Origin: Atrina japonica
Lineage: Eukaryota; Mollusca; Bivalvia; Pterioida; Pinnidae
Assembly (NCBI GenBank): GCA_030159075.1
Contig: BROG01000246.1
Coordinates: forward strand, 738,501 to 802,500
DNA: 64,000 nucleotides
Reading direction: 5' to 3'
Shown here: piece after piece, positions 46,515 to 64,000 of the stretch
Layout: every line of letters begins with the position of its first letter
Numbering within the stretch: the first letter of the stretch is position 1
The notes under the pieces: generated by a model
Told to the model about the DNA's origin: nothing
Databases searched by the model: none
The model's input: only the letters and a program-made list of their open reading frames with translations
Program-made: the position numbers and the translations under genes

Positions 46515-46793
46515 GAAATCAGGGGAAATCTAGAACGATTTATGGCAAGCTATTTAGCTATGCGGAAATGATAAAGTGGATGTATCACGTGGTCGTTTCA
46601 CTATTGTGGTGGATAATCCAGGCGTACAGAAATATGTTCTTCAGGCAACTAGAACTTGACTCACCAATGACTTGCCAAAAGATTTTCCATAACGTTTTTA
46701 GTATTGTAGCAATTACTGCATTGTCTACAATATACATACTTTTTGTTATCTACGCTAGAGAACCCGTGTTTGTCATCTATGGATACGAAAACA
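46515..46793 (+). CDS. TRIM copy D, exon 2: membrane-segment exon
   Basis: 279 nt (93 codons), phase 1-1, acceptor CATTTTAG, donor GTATGT. It encodes residues 335-427: a basic lead (GKSRTIYGKLF), a tryptophan-rich hydrophobic segment (about 354-372, MIKWMYHVVVSLLWWII), a polar linker, then a clear transmembrane helix (about 395-415, VFSIVAITALSTIYILFVIYA) and a REPVFVIYGYEN end. The mammalian TRIM13 and TRIM59 also carry membrane anchors, but at the very C-terminus; here the anchor sits in the middle of the protein. Confidence 0.85.
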
Positions 46794-47018
46794 GTATGTT
46801 ATTTCATTGTAAACAATATATACTATATAAACCATTCAAAATAGCCCCAACATTGGTCAGGCATCGAACTATTCATATGGTAAATAATTCGCTAACTCCA
46901 TTTCGGCTTAGTTTTCAGGCCTTGGTATAACTTGTATTGATCTTTGTTCGCCGATGGTCAGTATGAAATCAATACCTAGTTACTGGGCCAATATAAAATC
47001 CTCTATCAAAAACATGTA

Positions 47019-47299
47019 TTTTGTTTGTTTGTTTGTTTATTGTTGTTTAACGTCCGACTCAAGGATTTTTCACTCATATGGAGACGTCACCAAATGCCGG
47101 TGAAGGGCTTCAAATTTTGGCCTATGCTCGGCACTTACGGCCATTGAGCAGTGAGGGTTCTTTAACGTGCCGACACCTACTGTGACACGGGACCTCCAGT
47201 TTTTACTGTCCCATCCGAAAGACAGGAAACAAACCTGTCGCCGGCGAGACTCGAACTCACGACCTCACGATCCAGAGTCGAGCGCGCTACCGACTGAGC
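47019..47299 (-). repeat. tRNA-derived SINE, family 1
   Basis: Minus-strand SINE with TTTGTTTG tail, central domain and tRNA-like head, possibly flanked by CATGTA (47013 and 47300). In intron 2 of TRIM copy D. Confidence 0.8.
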
Positions 47300-47759
47300 C
47301 ATGTAACCCGTTTATTAATTATAATGAAGCCAGTGATTTGTTCTGTGTGTTCTTTCTGATGTTCATGCTTGTGTAAGTTCGTCGTCCTTATAGGCATTTT
47401 TCCTTTGCTAATCAGTTTACTTTCCGGTGAGCCAGACAAGTTTATTTACGGGCGAGTTTTGTTTTTCATGTTGGCCAATATTTTACAGTAAAGGTCGGCT
47501 TCTGTCAATTTTGGCGTACTTTCCCGATATCAGCCGAAGTTTTTATGATATTGCATGATATTACGGCAAAATATAGGCAATTAATTGATGATATATAATA
47601 TATAGGTAAAATCGACAAATATCACCCATTGTTGTTGAAATCAAGGATGGAAGACTTAACATATTTTGATTAATAGGTAACAGGCTTTGAAATGGTTCTT
47701 AATAGTATGATCAATTTTTATTCAAATATTATTGTTCAGGGTGACTTCGCCGCCATTGA

Positions 47760-47784
47760 TATTATTATTATTATTATTATTATA

Positions 47785-47817
<33 letters not shown>
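47760..47817. repeat. (ATT)n repeat
   Basis: ATT/ATA run about 140 bp before the exon 3 acceptor of TRIM copy D. Confidence 0.95.
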
Positions 47818-47959
47818 AATGTTATTTTTACTGTGTTTGAGAATGTCATAACATCAGGCAAGAGCTTGGTCTTTCATAGTATAGATATTTGTTTATTAGA
47901 TTTTTTTATGTAAAGAATGAAAAAACGCGATTAATTCTTCTTTTGTCATTTTCATTCAG

Positions 47960-49215
47960 GTTCTGATGTAAAGTTTGTGGACTCCAACAGAAATATGACC
48001 ATCTGCACCAACAAGAATCGCCGATCATTTTCCAGTATTCCATTTCAGGATGTCTCCCAAACATGCAAATCAGAAAGATTGTTTTATAAATATTCGGGCG
48101 TATTTGCAAATGTAAGTTTTGGGAATGTTAAACAAAGACACATTGATATCGATATATTCGTAAAAAAGTTGAAAACATCATGGAGCTCTTACGGTGTTAT
48201 TTTGGAATTTGGTTTTTCATCGAAAATTATACACAGTAAATATATATACAACAGTAAACGGAGAACTGTTTGGGGATGGTCCCTGGCCCAAGTTCAGAAC
48301 AAGTTCCGTTTTCTCACGAGAAATAGTTCATACATAGATGACCATATGACTACTGAAATTGGAAATACAGGAAGATTTACACGTCGGCTGAGGATTTCTA
48401 TTTTTCCAGATAGCAAAGAAATCACGCTAAATGATCGCGTCACATCGAGAGAAATTGATAGCATATCATACCACACAACAAGCCCTTCACTATGGCCTGT
48501 GTTTTCGGTGTTTGGTTCGCCAGATTTTCTTGTGAAAATAAAACTCTTAAAAAGAGGAGAAGTCGCTTTAAACAGGGAAAGTGCTGACACGGATATATAT
48601 GTGTCACGTGATAACTATACAGTTTCAAATCAGGAATCTTTAGACACGATGCCAGTCTCCAAGCCAACGGTGAATCATATTCACTATACCAACAAACTGA
48701 ACTGTAAACGTCGATGTCTTTATATGATGAAAGTGTGGTTCGACCAAAGTATCCTAACAGAAAATGTTTTTGAGATTGGATTAGCTTCACAGTATCCGTC
48801 TGATTTCCATTTGAAAAAATATATATCACATATATCAATGGGGACATACTCAAGATGTATAACCAACTTCGGCACTCAAAGACACTGTTTGAAAATGAGC
48901 AATAAGTTTCATGTAATGGGGAGAAACTGGGTCACGATTTATATTGTGCTTGACATTCAATATTCGCAAGCAATTCTATATATAAATGAGTTTGATTTTG
49001 TGTCAGCAGTCAATTACAATAACGGACATGCGCAATCCATCTATTTCAGAATACAGACTAAGGACGTAATTATTGTTCATTCAGAAGAAACATATAATTA
49101 CCTTCTCTTTAATCATGTCGGCGATGCTTTGAGAAATTATTTCAGAGACAAAATTGAACATATTCTTTCTTTATTTTCATACTTTTCCATACAACGTTTC
49201 CAAAACTTACCTTAA
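47960..49215 (+). CDS. TRIM copy D, exon 3: double SPRY-like region with conserved cysteines
   Basis: Acceptor TTCATTCAG, phase 1; 1256 nt to a stop at 49215. Joined to exons 1 and 2 it gives 845 aa with no break. It encodes residues 428-845. Two halves look related to SPRY/B30.2: the first has VILEFGFSSK and TVWGWSLA, the second VFEIGLASQ, HCLKM, TIYIVLDIQYSQAILYI and SIYFRI. Cysteine pairs (NCKRRC; RCITNFGTQRHC) and N-glycosylation sequons (NMT, NVS, NYT) are kept in copy B, although the two copies are otherwise well diverged. This suits a lumenal or extracellular domain; the SPRY relation is a judgement by eye. AATAAA follows at 49457. Confidence 0.82.
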
Positions 49216-49219
49216 TGCC

Positions 49220-49775
49220 TTCTGGCGACCACTTCAGTGACGTATAATCACACAATGTAAACGTAATTCATCCGGTAGTATGGATAACTTTTGGCATAAC
49301 ATTTCGATGTTGGAAAGTGACAATATGTCTGATAGCTTAATTAATATTTTGAGTTATATTCTACACACAGAAATTTGTAACGACGGTGATTTGTTCCTGT
49401 TGATTGTTTTAATTGCATAGCACTTGAATTTATCGCTATATAAGATTAAAATATATAATAAAATTATTTAATCTTAAATTTCCTAATCCATAAGTTCCAA
49501 TGTATACACTAATTACTAACCATTTCTTTTGCATAAGACACTGGGAAGAGTTGGAATCTACAACCTTTTTCAGATTGAAATATTAATACAGGTATATCTT
49601 GCCAATAAAATATACTGTACTTACAATATTTGCAGGTTTAATCAAAGTTGGATACATATTACGTATTGTATATGCTATTGAATACATCAATTCAAATCTA
49701 CTGAACTGTCAACTGAATAAACTATAGAACATGTCTTGCTTAGATTTAAATATATAAAAACCACAGATATCAAGT
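49220..49775. other. 3' flank of TRIM copy D, AT-rich
   Basis: Contains possible polyadenylation signals (AATAAA at 49457 and near 49602) and no other recognised feature. Confidence 0.5.
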
Positions 49776-49779
49776 ATTC

Positions 49780-49965
49780 ATTTCCAGGACGTCCAGGAGA
49801 CAATATACAAATTTGGTGAACAGTGGACCAACGTGGACCTCTGGAAATCCAGAGGTGGGATCAGGTGCTATGGAGAGGAGTCTTTTCTTGGTCGGTTACA
49901 CCTCCGCGAGTCCAGTTAAATTCAAATGCAGTAAACGAGAAAGAATACTAGTCACATCAAAAGCA
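49780..49965 (-). mobile_element. Penelope-like element 3' end relic
   Basis: Minus strand of the tail shared with 30740-30900 (CACGTTGGTCCACTG, CCACCTCTGGATTTCCAGAGG forms), more diverged than the other copies. Confidence 0.6.
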
Positions 49966-50049
49966 TCAGTAAGTAGTTTTCCTCTCTATATAAAATGGTC
50001 ATTTGTTGAACACGCCCTGGTACATCAGATCATTTGCGAGATATAAACA

Positions 50050-50925
50050 TCATATGCAAGTGATAATGGGATATTACTACATTTGTACTTAAGTGTGGAA
50101 AATCGATGATGGGAAAGGCGACATCGTAACATTTGTCGTATAAAGTGGTTTTTAATTTCCCATATGTGTTTATAGTAAGTACAACTTTTCAAGTAGGAAG
50201 GGTAATTAAAACTAAATTGAGAATATCCGTTCGTAGAGCCATTTTGTTTTAGAAGTTTTTATATATTTGAGAACTCATTTTATGAATAAAAGCTATGTTT
50301 CATGTCAAATTTACAAATAAATTGTCTGGCCAAATAATTTCAAATGGTATGGCATACATAGACATGTGCATAAAAGGACATTATTCTTCGAAGAATATGT
50401 CACTCCGAAAGGTAATGACACGTACACGTGTATTAGCATATTATTAATTTTAGTACTAAAATTTAACACATTGTTTAATTTTTCAATAGAGTATATGTTT
50501 TCATAGACATAGATAAGCGTTCAGATATAATATTTCTTCTTCAATAACGGTTAAATGCATTGACTATTTTTGTGGCTCATACTTTAGAATGCATTGTTGT
50601 TGAAGTCATGCACTTGAATTAAATTTGCATTTTATTTCACATACAACCTGAACATTCAACTATATCTTTCAATATCGGAAAATGTACATGTTTTCTGTAA
50701 AGTATAAATTTGAATTATGTTGCAATTCAATATGTACGAAATGAATTCAAGAACGATGCATCTCGAGTGTCTTAAATGAGATATTTTAAAGAAGAAACAT
50801 TTATGTTATAAATAGTAATCATATATTGATTATATATTCTCAAGTCAAATGTTCCTTGTACCCTAATTACTACCTAAATATGATATGGTAGAAACAGACA
50901 AGCACAAATCCAGAAATAACAAGGC
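50050..50925. other. Gene-free sequence
   Basis: AT-rich; no frame or known repeat seen. Confidence 0.45.
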
Positions 50926-50931
50926 AACTGC

Positions 50932-51030
50932 AAACTCACCATGCCCCGGCTGGGGTTCGAACTCTCGACCTACGGCACCAACCGCTTGGCTCTCATGCTC
51001 GACGCCCTAACCACTCGGTCATCTATGCAT
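50932..51030 (-). repeat. tRNA-Ser/Leu-like SINE head or tRNA relic
   Basis: Minus strand GATGACCGAGTGGTTAGGGC (box A like a class II tRNA) and GAGAGTTCGAACCCC (box B). The acceptor stem ends do not pair, so it is not a functional tRNA. Confidence 0.5.
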
Positions 51031-51202
51031 TCATATATAGCCTTGATATGCTATTAATACCTCCTAACTGCCTGACTGAATCGGTCTGATTGGCGATGTG
51101 GTTTCTGTGACAAAGATCTGTCCTTATTGAATAGTTATGTTGAAATTTTCAGAAGATTAGATTATTGTGGTCTTAAATGTGAGGGGGACTCCTTAGCAAG
51201 GT

Positions 51203-51204
<2 letters not shown>

Positions 51205-51282
<78 letters not shown>
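51205..51282. repeat. (AT)n microsatellite
   Basis: An AT run of about 78 bp, fused with the left end of the MITE at 51275. Confidence 0.97.
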
Positions 51283-51286
<4 letters not shown>

Positions 51287-51462
51287 TGTATATAGGGGCC
51301 ACCCAAGGGACCAGAGAATATTGATCTTTATGTGCAGGTGACCCTTATACACAGGTTTAATTGAGTTGAAGTATGCAGTCAAGGGACTTTTCTAAACTGG
51401 CCTTTATAGACAGGTGATCCTTATATAGAGGTGGCCGCTATAGCAGGTTTTACTGTATATAA
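51275..51462. mobile_element. Palindromic MITE, family M1
   Basis: Reverse orientation of the copy at 26920: AACCTGTATATAGGGGCC at the left and GCTATAGCAGGTTTTACTGTA at the right. The left ACAGTA end has dissolved into the AT repeat. Confidence 0.75.
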
Positions 51463-51711
51463 ATTATTGCGTAATTTCATGATAAAGCACATAAAAAGTT
51501 ATATGATAGGATCACAATCAATTGACATCCTATTGAATAAAACTAAGCCAGTTCCGGAAGTGACTCCTTGAACTTTTGTCCGGTTGGGTTAGTCGCCGTC
51601 ATTAATAAATCCGGCTTGCTCCATAAAACTCACACGTCACTCTGACACTGCAAGAAACAAAATGAACTATTTAAACGAAATCATTTAAGTTCGGGATAGT
51701 TGAATACTAAG

Positions 51712-60041
<8,330 letters not shown>

Positions 60042-60928
60042 AAGACCAAATGAACATGACGTCACTATGACCATGACGACAGAATGAAGTTGAACGTGAC
60101 ATTACCGTTTACAACTATTATCTTAAACAAAATAGTTTAGAAGCTTAAAACCGGAAAACACAAAATCTATTAAATATATTTTACAGTAAGTACATGATTA
60201 TATTTCGTTTAACCGCTATCATACATAAATGATTGACATCAGTGATTTCATTAGTTTCAAAGGAAAATTTCAATTCACAAAGAGTGACGTCATCATATGC
60301 AGAACGTACCATATCAAATAACGCAATGAAGAGTGACGTAATCACATCGAGCGATGACACGATGTCCAATTAACTTACAACACGGAATATAACTTTGTTA
60401 TTTACAAACTCCGAAACAGCGGCGACGCCGTTTGCGCTAGCTATTCAACTTGCTTACAAGGTGTATAAGGTCAAGGACCGTTACCCGCTGTGAGGAGTGT
60501 GTGTGTTATTTACTGTGAAAAGTAAAACAGGGGATGTCACTTCGTCCGATAATCTTATAACATGAAATATGGCAACAGTATTTACCGTCTAATAAGTTGA
60601 CGTCATGACTTGAGAATGTAACGGCGTCAAGTAAACGTACATAATCAAACATGCGCATTTACTCCACGTGGTTTCATCAGCTGACGTCATGACATGTCAA
60701 ATGACTTCATATGCATGTGATAACATCCAAATTATGAAAAACACAGGACATGCATTAACTGTTTAAGGAAATATCAAATCATGCCTTGAAGAGCGACATC
60801 AGTATATACCAGGCCTAAAAAAACATCAAATGTATGGTCAGTACTTAACATAGATTTACGCACAGTAAATAAATATCAACAATATTTAGGAATGTTTGTT
60901 AATGAGCTAAAACATAAACATATTTTGT

Positions 60929-61187
60929 TTACGTTGTTTAAGAATATTTCACTGACATGGAGACGTCACCAAATGCCGGTGAAGGGCTTCAAATATTGGC
61001 CTATGCTCGGCAATTACGGCCATTGAGCAGTGAGAGTTCCTTAACGTGCCGACACCTACTGTGACACGGGATCTCGGTTTTTACTGTCTCATCCGAAAGA
61101 CAGGAAACCAACCTGCCGCCGGCTGGACTAGAACTCACGACCTCATGATCAAAAGTCGAGCGCGCTACCGACTGAGCCAGGCCGGCT
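60929..61187 (-). repeat. tRNA-derived SINE, family 1, with target-site duplication
   Basis: Minus-strand SINE flanked by CATATTTTGT at 60919-60928 and 61188-61197. Confidence 0.85.
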
Positions 61188-61449
61188 CATATTTTGTGTT
61201 AATGTCATGAAAAATTTACAAGGGTAATGTGTATTCATTTAACGACAGAAAGGATCGCATACACCGGGAAATGTAACATTAGTTCAATCATGAAGTTTGA
61301 AGTGTGACGCCGACGTACAATGGTCATATATAATTATTTTAAAAGAAGTGAAAAGTATTTCATCATTTCCTGAAAGTTAAATGTTAAAACACAATTCAAA
61401 CAACAATGTAAACAATTAAAAATTCCCGATGTATATACATGTGTTTTAA

Positions 61450-61720
61450 AATTTCTTGTTGTTGTTGTTGTTGTTGTTATGTTGTATTGTTGTTTAACGT
61501 CCCACTCATGAATTTTTTACTCATATTGAAATGTTACCAAATGCCAGTGAAGTGCTTCGAAATTTGGCCTATACTGAGAACTTGCGACCATTGAGCAGTG
61601 AGAGTTCTTTCACATGTCGACGCTTACTGTGACACGGGACCTCGGCTTTTACTGTCTCATTCGGAGGACCATGAAGGCCAGACGCCTCCGCCGGATGCGA
61701 ATCGAGCACTCTACGGCTTT
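61450..61720 (-). repeat. tRNA-derived SINE, family 1, diverged
   Basis: Starts with (GTT)n and TTGTTTAACGTCCCACTCAT; head strongly decayed (GATGCGAATCGAGCACTC). Confidence 0.65.
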
Positions 61721-61784
61721 CTTAAGATTAACAAATCATTGTGTTACAGTAGTATGTTAAATAGTTTTTATCACGGTTTGAGGG

Positions 61785-62040
61785 CCCTCCGTGGTCGAGT
61801 CATTAAACTTACGGGCTTTGAACCATGAAGTATCTCACTTCTGGCCAACGCAGGTTCGAGCACTGCTGGAATGTAAGCTGATCATTGTGAGAACGTTTGC
61901 CTGTTTGTTTGCGGGAGGCCGGTGACCTCTTCCCTGTTACATTGTTACCGGAATCTGAAATCCATCCTTAAAAAATGATCACCACCATATAACTGAAAAA
62001 TTGTTGAATATGGCGTTAAACAATGTTTGAAATAAAAAAC
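61785..62040 (+). repeat. tRNA-derived SINE, family 2
   Basis: Head GCCCTCCGTGGTCGAGTCAT, CGCAGGTTCGAGCACTGC, GGTGACCTCTTCCC and the AATATGGCGTTAAACAA tail. Confidence 0.75.
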
Positions 62041-62099
62041 AAAACAAAACGATTTGAATGATGTGTCATACACTTAGGTCAGATAATTGAGGATTATAA

Positions 62100-62335
62100 C
62101 ATATATTGTTTATTGTTGTTCAACGTTCCCTACTCAAGAATATTTCACTCATACGGAGACGTCACCAAATGCCGGTGAAGGGCTTCAAATTTTGGCCTAT
62201 GCTCGGCACTTACGGCCATTGAGCAGTGAGGGTTCTTTAACGTGCCGACACCTACTGCGACACGGGACATCCAGTTTTTACTGTCTCATCCGAAAGACAT
62301 GAAACCAACCTCACGATCCAGAGTCGAGCGCGCCA
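62100..62335 (-). repeat. tRNA-derived SINE, family 1, truncated head
   Basis: TTGTTTATTGTTGTTCAACG tail end and central domain; the tRNA-like part is cut after CGATCCAGAGTCGAGCGCG. Confidence 0.75.
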
Positions 62336-62339
62336 TATA

Positions 62340-63425
62340 CATATAACATCCAACTGAAAAAAGCGACATTACAAAGTAGTCGCGTTTAGAGTTTTATCAC
62401 ATTATACCGGATATGTGTGTTTATGTGTGTGAGCATATCCTCGGAAACTACATATCCTAATTTCCTTAATGGCTCATCTGATGGAATTTCACAATTAAAC
62501 ATTTGTTTAACGCAGGTCGATGTCATCTCTGTAGATAAAAGTAAATCTGTTGAGATTTACACTTTTTATTACATTTTATTAAATGTATTAATTAAATGTA
62601 TTTATTAAATTCACCAGTCAAATATAGATCTATTTTCTATTTTTCATTGACATTTTTAACCGATTGAAAATACGACTCATTGCAAAGTAAATGTAAAATG
62701 CTGTATTCAATACTAAACTAGTCAAAATGTTTTTAAAGTCAAACATCTAGCACGGGTCACGAGCTTCAGAGAGCGAATAAGATGCTATCAATATCAGTTC
62801 CTAACATGTGACTGACAATACATTTTAAGTCTTGTTCAATGTTCATATTCCGCTTCGCACCGCCTCAGTCTATAATTTCGTTGTTCAAATCCGTGTATAT
62901 ATTAATGCGCCTGAATTTTTCCACAGTTTTTATATTAAAATATTTAACGATTCCAATAAAATTTAATGTCCTCCAAAGGGAAGTACCAGTATGCGAAAAA
63001 ACAGTAAAACACTCACCATTCACAAATTTTCGGCCACTTGGCCTTTATCAAGTGAAAGACGACAATATGTATATCAGTTACATAGTATTAAGTCTGCACA
63101 ATACAAAGCTCCAGTGCAAATGTTTATCGATGTTTCTCAATTACGTCATTAATTTTTTTTTTACTATTTAACGGATCATGAATTACACATGATTTGTTAT
63201 TTGTAATAAATGTTTCACTGTCTGCTTGTTTGTATGATTATCTTAACTTTTTAGCCTATATTTTCACCATTTCAATGCACTATTTTCTGAGTAGCGGAGT
63301 AATAGATTTATCAAGTCCACAATGTAGTAATGTCAATGTGATGGTTCTTTTTAATTCTAACGTAAGACTGTATTTCAATGTAATAACCCTGTTATTCAAA
63401 AACAATTGTCAAATATTATCTATAT
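62340..63425. other. Gene-free AT-rich sequence
   Basis: Several open frames of 60-110 codons exist (for example 62839-63171), but they are hydrophobic, AT-driven and lack recognisable domains or splice-site support. Confidence 0.4.
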
Positions 63426-63429
63426 ACAG

Positions 63430-63600
63430 TGAAACTTGTATATAATGACCTCCTTACGGATACAAGAAAACTGGTCTTTATAGGGAGTTGGTCTTTATAT
63501 AGAGGTACATAATATGTACTATTGGGGACAGCAAAAAAAGGGGTTTATGACCAGGTGGTCTTTATACACAGGTGATCGCTAAAGCAGGTTTTACTGTATT
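63430..63600. mobile_element. Diverged MITE, family M1-like
   Basis: TACAGTGAAACTTGTATATA at the left and GCTAAAGCAGGTTTTACTGTA at the right, with TGGTCTTTATA repeats inside. Confidence 0.65.
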
Positions 63601-63639
63601 TGTTTTAAATATATTATTGTTATCCTTTTTACACTCGTG

Positions 63640-63735
63640 GGTGCTTCCTTGGATAAGTGTGCACAGCATTGCGCTTTTCAATTTGAATTTTTGAATTCTG
63701 AATGTTTCGTTACGCCACATTCAACAATTGTTTTA
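63640..63735 (+). repeat. SINE family 2 fragment with most of the body deleted
   Basis: CTTGGATAAGTGTGCACAGC and ATTGCGCTTTTCAA head part joined to the TTACGCCACATTCAACAATT end. Confidence 0.4.
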
Positions 63736-64000
63736 TAATTTAACTTCTTTCGTTATCTTCGCGGTCTATTCAAGTAGCCTGCTGAGACTGATTTTGCAAT
63801 CGATGATACGTTATGTACCTGTTGAAACTTGGAACCGTCCATATCTGACGTCAACGAGTACAGGAAGGAATTCCCTTCACAGCAGACAACAATATTTTAA
63901 CATTGCAAACGACCACCCCTACTCTATTTGAATCATTTTCGCTCACATATATGTATTGATAATGATGGGAGATAACATTTTAATTTTTAGACAACTTGTT

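Noticed and set aside
48294..48853. Two minus-strand frames of 98 and 137 codons
   Set aside because: Antisense of TRIM copy D exon 3, which has clear homology, splice sites and frame.
49813..50046. 77-codon frame on the plus strand
   Set aside because: Mostly antisense of a Penelope-like 3' end relic.
62839..63171. 110-codon frame near the right end
   Set aside because: No domain, AT-driven composition, no splice or homology support.

Overview
The window looks like nuclear DNA of a bivalve mollusc. It is AT-rich, its genes are split by GT-AG introns, and it is crowded with tRNA-derived SINEs, TA-flanked MITEs, Penelope-type retroelement debris, long dinucleotide repeats and self-cleaving-ribozyme repeats. 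One SINE family carries a central/tail domain that I recall as the V-SINE (RUDI-like) domain widespread in molluscs. Species cannot be named from the sequence alone. No bacterial operons, rRNA, CRISPR or functional tRNA genes were seen. LAYOUT. (1) 0-22 kb and 26-27 kb: a cluster of TRIM-like genes. Copy A exon 1 (297-1299, minus) and copy B exon 1 (15196-16198, minus) lie in a recent direct duplication of about 5.5 kb (1-5515 and 14909-20424). Copy B continues through a membrane-segment exon (12012-12263) and a large C-terminal exon with a frameshift (7620-8907). Copy C (20660-21662, plus, with a decayed exon 2 at 26462-26645) is a pseudogene. (2) 22.85-26.0 kb: an orientation-switching satellite. 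(3) 29.95-30.93 kb: a broken Penelope-like reverse transcriptase whose 3' tail recurs six more times. (4) 33.0-36.6 kb: the 3' half of an EGF-repeat receptor gene (EGF, transmembrane, short cytoplasmic tail). (5) 32.4-32.9, 36.9-37.6, 52.5 and 53.7-54.0 kb: copies of a repeat of about 362 bp with a hammerhead ribozyme, which resembles a metazoan retrozyme. (6) 38.7-43.3 kb: an old diverged copy of the TRIM upstream region, interrupted by a 931-bp foldback element. (7) 43.3-49.2 kb: TRIM copy D, apparently intact; its three exons join in frame to 845 aa. (8) 51.7-60.04 kb: an eight-exon short-chain dehydrogenase gene (339 aa) with candidate alternative exons. (9) 60-64 kb: SINEs and MITEs. HOW THE GENES FIT TOGETHER. 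The TRIM-like genes share one plan: a RING/B-box/coiled-coil exon of exactly 1003 nt, a hydrophobic exon, and a C-terminal exon with two SPRY-like halves that keeps paired cysteines and N-glycosylation sequons between copies. I infer membrane-bound E3 ubiquitin ligases, possibly with a lumenal or extracellular sensor, evolving by duplication and decay. The receptor and dehydrogenase genes show no obvious link to them. The two points most worth following are this membrane TRIM family and the hammerhead retrozyme repeats.
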